A stretch of 12,126 nucleotides of DNA from Galdieria sulphuraria (Eukaryota > Rhodophyta > Bangiophyceae > Galdieriales > Galdieriaceae), in assembly GCF_000341285.1 (NCBI RefSeq), contig NW_005178468.1:22600-34725 (forward strand). Direction: 5' to 3'. A program made the translations under genes and the position numbers. This document shows, piece after piece, positions 1 through 8,200 of the stretch (position 1 is the stretch's first letter; the number at the start of each line of letters is the position of its first letter). The notes under the pieces are model-generated. The model ran no database searches. It was not told the DNA's origin and was given only the letters and a program-made list of their open reading frames with translations.

Positions 1-1151
1 TACTGTAAGAACTACGGGAAATACTGTTCTTCTGCAACGACGTCGGACTATTCACGTGGAATGTATTCCATGTCTCAAGCTTATTCTACAGTATCTCCCA
101 TGCAATATCCACAACCTCCAATGACATATACATATCCACCATGGTAAGTATCTCACTCGTTTCTACTTGTTCTATTATGAACAACAACTAGGTATGTGGA
201 TTGTCATATTACTTGCTTTGATTGCCTTTTGGTAAGTTGAATGTGTTGCTTTGTTTCCAAGTAATCATATCGTTCATCTAGTGTCTTTGGGAGTTTGGCT
301 TCATCTATGAGTCACCCAAGCAAATAACGAACGAATATCAAAACTATGGCTATGGTTTAATGCTCTATTCTCAACCTTCCCTCCAATCATACATGCCAAG
401 CAGTTTTATGGCTAGTTCAGATACTTCTTCAACAACAACACTAGTCACAAGTCAAGACGCTCCTTCAAGTCCAAGTGCTAGTGCGATATCTTCATCTTCT
501 CCTTCTCCTTCTAGTCTGATATCATTTTCTCCAACAACTAACGATCAACTGGCGAATTCTGACGTAAGCACTACCCAATTGCCCTTTAACGTCTTTGTAG
601 TTCCATGCAACGGCTGTGCAACTCCAGTTCCTACCGAAGCTCCAATCCCAACTGAAGCCCCGATACCAACAGAAGCTCCAGAACCTGTTTCAACAGCAAT
701 TCCTCTGACAACGGTTCAACCACTTCCTACTGGTATTGTCATCTCAAGTAACGTTCCTGAGTCTTCCCAAATTCCCAGTCTTTCAACCAGCTCGACGCCC
801 TCATCGTTTTCAACTCCGACTATATTTGCTCAACCAACTTTATCACCCATAAGTTTCAGTTCGAACCCAACTTCTCAGCCAATCTTTGGAGCTGTTCCAA
901 CGACTAGCATCAGTCAACCTACAGCCGTGGTGTTCAATGGGCCTATTTTCACTCCATCTCCATCTTTCAATTCTATTACATCTGCTACAGCGATTCCAAC
1001 CTTCACTTCAGGTGATGTTGTCAATGGATCGCCATCTTTTTCCACAAACCCAACAACCAGTTCTAGTGTCGTGAGTGGCGGTATCTCTTCATTTTCAGCG
1101 TTCCCTGTACCTACTTCAAGTATTCCAGTAGAAACGACCATTTTCTTTTAA
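1..1151 (+). CDS. Partial secreted-type Tyr/Cys module protein with Ser/Thr/Pro-rich tail (5' end outside window)
   Basis: Three exons are visible: <1-143, 192-231 and 282-1151, joined by 48-50 bp GT-AG introns (gtaagt...ctag, gtaagt...ctag). The splices rebuild a continuous protein. A Tyr-rich start with the motif YCKNYGKYC is followed by a 23-residue module WYVDC..TCFDCLLC...FGFIY. A tail of roughly 270 residues is dominated by Ser, Thr and Pro and has a PTEAP repeat at 627-686. The downstream neighbour carries the same module and a matching YCNNFDKYC motif, so the two are tandem paralogs. Only that neighbour shows its signal peptide, so secretion here is inferred by homology. The long STP tail is absent from the neighbour and looks like an O-glycosylated or wall-associated extension. 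No GPI-type C-terminus or membrane helix is evident. The function is unknown; a cell-wall or extracellular-matrix protein is the best guess. The ATG at 360 is internal to exon 3, not the start. Confidence 0.75.
144..191 (+). other. Intron in first Tyr/Cys gene
   Basis: A 48 bp GT-AG intron (gtaagtat...aactag) splits the Trp codon TG|G that opens the Cys module. The downstream paralog has no intron here. Confidence 0.8.
232..281 (+). other. Intron in first Tyr/Cys gene
   Basis: A 50 bp GT-AG intron (gtaagttg...catctag) sits in phase 0 inside the Cys module, between CLL and the fourth Cys. Splicing restores the alignment with the downstream paralog, which lacks an intron at this place. Confidence 0.8.
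627..686 (+). repeat. PTEAP pentapeptide repeat
   Basis: Three in-frame copies of P-T-E-A-P separated by [I]-P spacers, about 21 nt each with silent differences. A closely similar PTEAP block occurs in the unrelated gene at the right end (10721-10792). Confidence 0.85.
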
Positions 1152-1259
1152 GAAGTAAGGATCGATGGACGTGCACAGTCAAAAAGATTATATCATACAA
1201 CTGATTGTGTTATAATAAGCAGAAAACAATCATTGATGTTGCAAGGTCAAAGGACTTTG

Positions 1260-1265
1260 AATAAA
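1260..1265 (+). terminator. Probable poly(A) signal AATAAA
   Basis: Canonical AATAAA 109 nt downstream of the stop of the first gene, within AT-rich sequence. Confidence 0.5.
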
Positions 1266-1590
1266 GCAAAAAGGTTGCATTTATTTTTGAAATTATCGAG
1301 TATACAATAAGCACGTCTTTTTATGACACAAATATTCATAGTGTAACAAAGAACAATGTATAGCGTATATAAACGAAACCACAGAAATTTTGCTGTTTTA
1401 TTCAAGTTGTAATAGCCGCACCCTCAGTAGAGTCCAATGGAATGTCATAAATAGAAAAATGCAAAATTGGCTTTGAAAATAAAAATTGCCGTTGAACCCA
1501 TTAGTATCCAGTTGGTTCTATTCTGTCCTGTAGAAAAGAAAAATGCTATATCATGTGTTGGCTTTGGGGTTGCAAAATAACGCTAAATCA

Positions 1591-1598
1591 TATATAAG
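1591..1598 (+). promoter_or_regulatory. TATA box of the second Tyr/Cys gene
   Basis: TATATAAG lies 62 nt upstream of the ATG at 1660, at a spacing that allows transcription to start about 30 nt before the start codon. It lies downstream of the TTG- or ATG-initiated upstream extension of the frame, which supports the start at 1660. Confidence 0.6.
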
Positions 1599-1659
1599 AG
1601 GAATTTCTTTCTATAATCATTTTTGGCATTGTGATTTGGAACATTTTGTAACATCCATC

Positions 1660-2404
1660 ATGAACAAAGTTTCTCTAGTTTCTTTTCTGTTATTTGGAGT
1701 TGTGATCTATGCAGTTGCAGGACCTCTCAAAGACTCCAATATAGCCTCAAAAGTCAGAGGATATAGTAGCGCTTATAGTCCTGTCTATTCATCACCGATG
1801 TATTCCACTCCTTATGAAAGTCCTTCTTATCCCTCCTACACTACCTATCCTTGGATTGAGCCTTGTGCTGAAGCTTGTGCTGGATGTCTCTATTGCTATC
1901 AACAAGTAAGTTTATCTTAAAATTTTCAATTGTCATGTTGCTAATGTCTCCAAGTACAATTTCTATTATCCCTACGGTCTTGATATCCTCTACTGCAACA
2001 ACTTTGACAAATATTGTCCATCTGGATACGTTCGACCAACTCCTTATCAGTCTTCATCTTATTCTCGTGGAGCTTATAGTTCATCATCATCTTCCTATGC
2101 AACTCCAACATACTCATCTTCTTCTTATTCGACTCCAATGTATACATCTTCCTATTCAACCAATACCTACACTTCTTATGAAACTCCTCCTATGACTTAT
2201 TACTATCCAGAATGGTATTTGGAATGTTATCAATGGTGCTTCGAATGTCTTTTGTGCAACTTGGAATATGGTTTTTACTACATTCAAGAACCAACTCCTA
2301 CTCCTTATTATCCAAGTTACTCCAGTTCTTATCCGATGTATAGTAGCAGTTACAGCAGCTACAGCAGTTATCCATCTTATACAACTAGTGCGTATAGCTC
2401 ATAA
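1660..2404 (+). CDS. Secreted Tyr/Ser-rich protein with two Trp/Cys/aromatic modules
   Basis: Two exons, 1660-1905 and 1955-2404, give about 231 residues. The start at 1660 opens a clear signal peptide (MNKVSLVSFLLFGVVIYAVA, likely cleaved before GP). The mature protein is full of Tyr, Ser and Pro in YSS/SYS/PSY runs. It contains two copies of a 23-residue module with identical spacing, W-x3-C-x3-C-x2-C-L-x-C-x3-Y-x-F-Y-Y. Copy A is at 1852-1905 plus 1955-1969 and copy B at 2213-2281. Between them is YCNNFDKYC, matched in the upstream paralog. No TM helix or known enzyme domain is visible. Tyr-rich extracellular proteins can be oxidatively cross-linked, so a structural wall role is plausible but inferred. 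Unlike its neighbour it ends in Tyr/Ser repeats without an STP tail. Confidence 0.85.
1852..1969 (+). repeat. Trp/Cys/aromatic module copy A (interrupted by intron)
   Basis: Reads W-IEP-C-AEA-C-AG-C-LY-C-YQQ-Y-N-FYY across the 49 bp intron. All four Cys, the Trp, the Leu and the aromatic tail match copy B and the upstream gene. Confidence 0.75.
1906..1954 (+). other. Intron of the second Tyr/Cys gene
   Basis: A 49 bp intron, gtaagttta...tctccaag, in phase 0 between CYQQ and YNFYY of module A. Removing it completes the module with the same 23-residue spacing as module B. Without splicing the frame stops at 1918-1920. Confidence 0.85.
2213..2281 (+). repeat. Trp/Cys/aromatic module copy B (intronless)
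   Basis: Reads W-YLE-C-YQW-C-FE-C-LL-C-NLE-Y-G-FYY, 23 residues. This is closest to the upstream gene's copy, which has two introns within the same span. Confidence 0.8.
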
Positions 2405-2464
2405 AATGAAGATGGACTCTTAGGCGAAGGATGCCAATAGATTGTCATCATTTTGTTTGTTCAG

Positions 2465-2470
2465 AATAAA
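2465..2470 (+). terminator. Probable poly(A) signal AATAAA
   Basis: AATAAA 61 nt after the stop of the second Tyr/Cys gene. Confidence 0.6.
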
Positions 2471-2801
2471 CCGAATTTAATATGTTTCAATTTCTTCTAT
2501 TTTCTGTAGAATTATAGAGGACAATTTCATTACTGTGTTTCTTTATTTTCTGGTACTATGTTTTGATGACGTACTTGTAAAATGGTTAACGCACTTGGTG
2601 AAGTTCATAATCATTTGAAACCTTCAAACTCTAATTTTTTGTATCCCTTCTATATCCCACGACACGACAAGCTTTATATACTTTTTAGTTACCAACAGCT
2701 AGAAATACTTGTAGTAAGATAAACTATTTTTCATTTGTTATAACTTTTTGAATAGATAGAACTAACATAAAGGGGCTTAGGCAAAGCTTCACAATGTAAG
2801 G

Positions 2802-2807
2802 TTTATT
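2802..2807 (-). terminator. Probable poly(A) signal of the tetraspan gene
   Basis: TTTATT on the plus strand gives AATAAA on the coding strand, about 100 nt after the tetraspan stop at 2907. Confidence 0.5.
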
Positions 2808-2906
2808 ATCTTCAAACAACCTTTAATCTTTGTGCAATAACAGCAAGTTACTGAATACAGACAACTTATATACAACTCTACAACTTCAACAGGACTAACA
2901 ATCTAT

Positions 2907-3601
2907 TCATGCAGTGTTACTATTGTTGTTTCCACTATTTTGTTTCCCCGAACCGGTGCCTCGTTGACCAACCAAAAGACCATCAGCGATAGAAATGCCA
3001 CATAAGAATAGGCTAAAGGCAAAGTTGATCCAAGATAAACCTTCGATGGCATTAATATCTTTTGTAATACCCAGAGCGTCCAATACGGAACTGTCAGGCC
3101 TTTTAGCACTTACAACAATGGCTCCAACTAACCTACAAACAACTACCTCGGTCTTCGTTTCTAATTATTAAAGATATATCACATACCACCACATTGTTTG
3201 AAATACATTAATACCCAATTCAATGAACCAAAACATGGTAAGAACAGGATACAATGCATCTACAAAGGTAAATAACCAGAGGAAGAAAACCAGAATCAAG
3301 CTTATAGAAGCCAACGCCATCACATATCTACAAGCTCCGTGGTCACCTCCTTCCTCGACAGAAGAAGCAGAATAGGCACAAAAGTCTACAAACTTGCCGT
3401 CATAGAATAAACTATCGTTCCATATATTATCCGCTTTACGTCCATCTAGTCCAACAATAGTAGCAGAGAAAGCTGGGAAAAATAATTAGCCCTCTTTTTA
3501 TTTCTCAAACAATTCAGCTTACCTAAAATAACAGTATACAGGAAGAAACGAACCGTCCAAAGAGCAGCACTAACACCGTCTTGAAGTTTGGACTCTACCA
3601 T
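2907..3601 (-). CDS. Four-TM membrane protein, synaptogyrin/MARVEL-like
   Basis: Three exons on the minus strand, 3601-3523, 3472-3187 and 3132-2907, give 196 residues (591 nt, frame kept). An in-frame stop lies upstream of the ATG at 3601. Hydrophobic stretches fall at about residues 12-34, 76-97, 104-130 and 156-177, giving both ends on the cytosolic side. The TM1-TM2 loop is about 40 residues long with Cys58 and Cys74. The second Cys sits in ACRYVMA directly before TM2, and VDALYP follows TM2. This layout and the Cys pair resemble synaptogyrin/synaptophysin-type MARVEL tetraspans of secretory vesicles. Identity is weak by eye, so the family call is tentative, but four TMs and the exon structure are well supported. 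The C-terminus is a hydrophilic Gly/Asn/Ser tail. The neighbour upstream in the same orientation is an R-SNARE, which would suit a vesicle role. Confidence 0.75.
3133..3186 (-). other. Tetraspan intron 2
   Basis: A 54 bp GT-AG intron (gtatgtga...gtttgtag), phase 2, splitting the Trp122 codon in TM3. Splicing moves into the frame that encodes TM4. Confidence 0.8.
3473..3522 (-). other. Tetraspan intron 1
   Basis: A 50 bp GT-AG intron (gtaagctg...ttttcccag), phase 1, after TM1 residue Leu26. Splicing makes GCT (Ala). Confidence 0.8.
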
Positions 3602-4248
3602 GACCAACCAAACTTGTAACCCACTTGTATTGAAAAATTATTAAAGCCATCCTCCAATGTATCTGACGCTTGCTTTTATAGAAATGGTTTTTAACGATTC
3701 CAGAAATTTCCTTCTTCAGTCCACGTGACCAAAACCCTCCTTCATTTAGGATGAAATTCTGCAAATTTTTCGAGAACTATAGTTTCGAGAAACTATTTTA
3801 TGGAAGTCTTGAAGGCAGCTTTTTTACTTTTGAAGGAGATAAAAACCCTTTTAACATGGTTTGACAACTCTATTGCCATTGTGTCGCACTTAGAGGTAAC
3901 CATCGTCGGAATAAGCCATTTTTGTGCAACAACAGTGACATGGTATCGTGTTTTGAAGCGTATGTCTTAAAATTTCGAATAATTTTAGAAACACTATGTA
4001 CTTCTTGACTCGAAGGAAATATTGCAGTGCAAACGAATTAGTATCACGCCAACTTTCTTTATTAAGGAAAGAGAACATTATTCAATGTGACTAACCTTGG
4101 AGCCTTTTGTTCACAAGTTGATTGGTTCCCAACAGTCATTGTGTATCAAACTCGAAGAAAAAGTTTATCGCCTCGCTTTCATGACAAAGTATGTTTAGCA
4201 ATACAACAGAAAGCTACCAATATGCTCAACAGTAAGAAATTCAACTAG
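3602..4248. other. Intergenic region between R-SNARE 3' end and tetraspan promoter
   Basis: About 650 bp, AT-rich. It contains the tetraspan TATA element and a minus-strand AATAAA (plus TTTATT, 4058-4063) that could serve the R-SNARE 185 nt after its stop. A 62-codon minus frame at 3890-4078 has no recognisable motif or splice context, so I do not call it a gene. Confidence 0.5.
3674..3680 (-). promoter_or_regulatory. TATA box of the tetraspan gene
   Basis: TATAAAA on the minus strand, about 73 nt upstream of the ATG at 3601. Confidence 0.55.
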
Positions 4249-5093
4249 TCACTGCCAAACAATTCTAGTTGAATTGCCACTGTTATTACTGCTTCCACCG
4301 CTTCCGCCACTACTGCTATTTCGTTGGGTCAGCACAACACCAAGGATAATAGCTAGTGCAATAAGAACGACAACTATTACGATGCAAATGATAATCTTCA
4401 TATTTCGTTTACAAAAATTGCGTTTAAGTTGTGTTGAAGACTTTTGAAATTGACTTGCTCCTCCTCGGAGGTCTTCAGCTCTATCCACGAGAACGTCGAG
4501 TCTTTCACCTCTATTCAGAGCCTCGTCTATATTGGATCTCATAACTGAGGTGACCTCGTCTACTTGCTGCTGCACTTTAGCAAGTTTATCAGCTTCCGCT
4601 TCGTTACTAAAGTATTCCATTTGCTGTTGCAAAATGGGACGGAAGTCGTGCTGCATTTGTAAAGGACCTGCAGTACTGACTTGATCAGCATACAGAGACA
4701 GAAAGCGTTTCTTAATTTCCTCCAAGAAAGAAAACACCAATCTTCGTGGGTACAACTTCCTTCAAGGTAAGTGGGTTCAGAAAAGGTACAACGGAAAAGA
4801 CTTTTTTCCTACCTTGCTATACATAGATACGTTACCCCGTCGGAAATTAGAAAGTTGAAACTCAAGCTGTCGTTTTCATAGAAACTCTTCACGTTATGTT
4901 CGGGTACCTTTGCTAAAATGCGAGCGGCAATAGCTTCATAGTTCCCCCTTTCGGAAGAATGTTGCGCTAATACGTTGGTACCTCTTGCGACAACAGCGTA
5001 AACTATATTGGAACCATTGACTTGGGGAACAAGTCCGTTTGGTTCAGAGTTTGTGTTTGCTTGAATAGACACAGAAGGAGTTGCCGAAGACAT
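4249..5093 (-). CDS. Longin-type R-SNARE (VAMP7/VAMP72-like)
   Basis: Two minus-strand exons, 5093-4813 and 4759-4249, give 263 residues. The start is the first true ATG (5093, aaaATGtc); the frame upstream lacks an ATG. The order is a Ser/Asn-rich leader (1-28), a longin domain (about 29-125, from IVYAVVARG through FSFLEEIKKRF), an R-SNARE coiled coil (about 152-208) with the zero-layer Arg at 177 in ALNRGERLDVL, a basic juxtamembrane KRNFCKRNMK, and a TM helix (about 215-238). R-SNAREs sit on vesicles and pair with Qa/Qb/Qc SNAREs for fusion. A longin domain plus SNARE plus TM is the VAMP7/VAMP72 pattern, typical of late secretory or endosomal traffic. Unusually, about 25 residues (Gly/Ser/Asn-rich, ending TRIVWQ) follow the TM on the lumenal side. 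It lies just downstream of an SM-protein gene on the same strand. Confidence 0.92.
4760..4812 (-). other. R-SNARE intron
   Basis: A 53 bp GT-AG intron (gtaggaaa...ccttgaag), phase 2. It joins YLCIA-R to KLYPRRLVF inside the longin domain. Unspliced, the frame stops at once (TAG at 4811-4809). Confidence 0.85.
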
Positions 5094-5222
5094 TTTAAAA
5101 AGTTGCGCTAATCCAATTCCCAACTCAAAATCAAAATTCCCTAAGAGAGTGTACAATGAGCATTTTTGTTACAACAATGCCACGCAATGGCCAAAGATTC
5201 TCTCAATTCCCTCATTTCCCTA
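5094..5222 (-). promoter_or_regulatory. Very short gap between SM gene stop and R-SNARE start
   Basis: Only 129 bp separate the SM stop from the R-SNARE ATG on the same strand. No TATA box and no AATAAA for the SM transcript is seen in it. Either the R-SNARE promoter lies inside the SM 3' coding region, or processing signals are non-canonical. Confidence 0.4.
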
Positions 5223-8200
5223 TTACTTCAATTTCTTATCTAAATTTCTTACTACATCATCTTTCACTCTATTACTATCTGTAGGTCTTGGTGAAGTTAT
5301 ATGATCACTGGAATAAGAGCGAGGAGAAATTGCTTCAGAAGGTGAGACAGGAGAGAAAAAGTCAATGACACTTTCTACATAACGAGGTTGTACGGACTCT
5401 ACTTGCTCAACAAACTTTTTAGGATTGAGAACACAGCTACCACCAAGAATAATCTCCACGGAATAGGCAGCCGAAAGCTCGTAAGCAATTCTCATTTCTG
5501 TAGCTGTTATTCCACCAGCAATAAAGACAACGTATCGTGGACGAGCAAGTTCTTCTTTCCTAGAAGACTCCTTTCCTTTCGATTGTGAGCCATCATCATC
5601 AGTTAGGTCACTTCCCGATGTTCTCGAACCAGCAGAAGAATGTGAACGTTGTCGAACAGCACTAGCACTTCGGGACCTTCTTCTATGACTTCTAGCTCTT
5701 CTTCTATGTCGACCTTGTTCATCATCGTCATCTTCAGAAACAGCACTATCGTTTTTCCCACCAACTAAAGGATAGCTACTTCTGGAAAGACCCCCAGTGA
5801 TAAAATCTGTGACAATGTCCTGCAACAATGGAACATAACGAGATAACTCATATTGTTCCTTTGCTTGCTTCGATTTTTTCTTGGTTCGCTCCTTTAGTTG
5901 CTTTCGAATCAACTTCGAATTTTCAGCTGTCACACCAAGAGCAGACAAATTAAGCGCTGCTGTTTGCTTATCGTCGGGAATGCCAGAAGTCTCTAAGATA
6001 TTCCTGCGTTCCTTGAACTATACAAAAATATTATTTAGGCAAATGTATACCAATGCACCATGACTTACGTTCATTGGCTGAGTTATTAAACTTAACATTA
6101 TTAAACGAAGCTTCTCCAAATAACCTATGCTATCGTCTCTCAAGATTGAAAACAATTTTACTCCAACGTCCTTCACGGCCTTTCCATCTGCTGTGAATCC
6201 AGTCTGAGACAACTCTTAATTGGACAATCAAAAGCTTGCAAGACAAAAACTTACCGACATGTCTTGTTCACAAGAACTGATCCTTTCCAAGTCTCTTTCA
6301 TAAAACAGACGCATACATTCATCCAATAACTGTGTATGAAGACTAAACTTGGCAAGTCGATCTGCATATGTCGGCATATTACGAACAGCTTGACGAAGTG
6401 TCTTCAAGTCATGTACTGAAGTCACTCCATTCGAAGACTTCCGGAGCTGTAACTGTGCCGTTTTGTCTTGTTCTAAAAATCGATTAAATGATAGAGTCAA
6501 CTCTTCAATAGCTTCAGCTACATGTAAGTGACGAAGCTTTCTCCACAGAGAATCATTATTTTCATCCATTTCACTCTCTCTGTAAACAATAGCTCCTTTT
6601 TCATCATGTGTGCTATACGTATATTTTGATCCCACTACTTCTGGGTCTTCAGCCAACAAAAGATCTTGACACATAGCTTGGTAACCAAACTCATGTATCA
6701 AAGGTTCAATCAGATCAACAGTTCTATCCAAAATTAAAAATGTTGTGGTCTTGCATCCTCTACGTTGCGGATTTCCTGATAAGCCTTCCGGCACTTGTGC
6801 TTCGTATTCATCCAACTTTTGAAGGAAAAATTCTGCAATGCATTGAGATACTGGCTGAGAATTGGAACAGCGAATACGTGGACGTTCCTTCAAAACACTG
6901 CAAACTGTTACTAGCTTGGATGCTATTGCCTCACAATGTTGGCGACTCTTGTGTTGATCAGGACAAAAGAGTTCAGAAATACTAGATGGCATATCCAACG
7001 AGAAAATTCTTTCTTCAAAGGCCATGAAATCAATGTGCAACTCCGTGAAGCTTTGAAGATTGGCGACTAACCCAGGAGATTCCCTTATAAAGGTCATGAT
7101 AGGCTCAGGAGTGTAATTGGTTGTAAATAAATGCGCCGAACCATATTGCAAATGAATGGTGCTTCCAACCTTTCCCTTATATTCCGTAACTGGTGAAGTT
7201 CTTTCGAAATCTGCAACAATTCTTGATATACTTTCCAAATTGGGATCCACAAAATACATCGCTGCCATACGAGGAAGTCGTTCTCGATTTGCATTCAACG
7301 ACTCTACTAAAGATACCCCATTTGCCAATATATCTGTCAAGTTACATACAGAGGAAATAATTTTCAAACATCTCCGATCAAGTACCAAAACTTTCCAGCT
7401 CCCTTTGCCAGTATCAACAGCAAAAATCATCCCATTGAATAGACGCTCTCGAACAAGTTCTCGAAGACTTGAATTTGCATGAGTACCAATAAAACTATTC
7501 TGTAAAGATGTCTTGGCTGTGTCTTGTGGGATAACTTCTTCGACATGTTCTGGAAGACTCGTGCTTTCCAATTGAGAGTCCAGCTTTTCACTGGAACTTT
7601 TTTGATTCTCAAGTTCCCTTTCTGATGAAGAGCCCAACATTTCCTTGACTCGTTTTCGGCGCTTATGAATAAGCCAAAAAGCTATAGCACCAACGATAAT
7701 GAATACTGCAATAGCACCACCAACAGCAATGCCAATTATAGCTCCAGTAGATAACGAACTATTGGATGTGCTCGCAACAGGCTGAGACACAGAGATAACA
7801 GGCGAACTATTCTGGTGAAGCTGCGCGACCCTTGCCGCTTGAGAAATAACTTTCACATCAGAACCGTATACTGCTTGAAGGTAGCTCTGCAAATCACTAT
7901 TAGTATCCTACAAGGTCTCAGAAAAAGTAAATACGATAGAAAAATGCTTACAGAGTTGAACAGCGACTGAACACTCGAAGCAAGATTTGACGATGTAGCC
8001 AAAGTCTGAAGGTATAACGCACAATCGGTATTACTATCTGCTCGAATAAAAGGCTGTCGATAGAAAACTAGTCCAAACCTTTTGATAGACAGTTTGCTAC
8101 TATTGTACGGTCCAAAGGAAGGAAATAAATGAGAAGAAGCCGCAGTATAGTTAAGTTGCACTTTTCCTGAAGCTATATTAAGAGCTGTACTAACACCAAT

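Larger units (their letters stand above)
1152..1659. other. Intergenic region between the tandem Tyr/Cys genes
   Basis: This 508 bp AT-rich stretch has no convincing gene. It holds an AATAAA at 1260-1265, 109 nt after the upstream stop, a TATATAAA at 1366-1373 with no evident gene immediately after it, and the promoter of the next gene. An open frame begins at 1543, but it continues into the real gene. Its extra 39 residues precede the signal peptide Met and are better read as 5' untranslated or promoter sequence. Confidence 0.6.
2405..2906. other. Convergent intergenic region
   Basis: About 500 bp between two converging genes, AT-rich, with no gene that can be supported. It holds the plus-strand AATAAA at 2465 and the minus-strand AATAAA at 2802-2807, so the two 3' ends are probably separated by about 300 bp. 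Confidence 0.6.

Noticed and set aside
142-308. C-x3-C-x2-C spacing like the radical SAM iron-sulfur motif, or a reversed ferredoxin motif.
   Set aside because: The protein is secreted, Tyr/Pro-rich and has no TIM-barrel or ferredoxin context; disulfides are far more likely.
1366-1373. TATATAAA as promoter of a separate small gene.
   Set aside because: No coding frame of note starts within 150 bp other than the second Tyr/Cys gene, which has a closer TATA box.
1543-1659. Extension of the second Tyr/Cys gene to a start at 1543.
   Set aside because: It would bury the signal peptide and overlap the TATA box at 1591; the Met at 1660 opens a textbook signal sequence.
3890-4078. Minus-strand 62-codon frame rich in aromatic and Cys residues.
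   Set aside because: No family resemblance, no promoter or splice context, and normal length for chance in AT-rich sequence.
4809-5156. Longer R-SNARE N-terminus starting at 5156.
   Set aside because: The codon there is TTG, not ATG; the first ATG in frame is at 5093 with a fitting context.
7156-7482. Plus-strand 108-codon frame opposite the SM gene.
   Set aside because: Antisense to a well-supported SM domain with no recognisable features.
7427-7640. Separate soluble SM gene starting at the Met at 7640.
   Set aside because: No TATA box or intergenic gap is visible, and the TM segment immediately upstream shares the same open frame. Kept only as a test that could refute the fusion.
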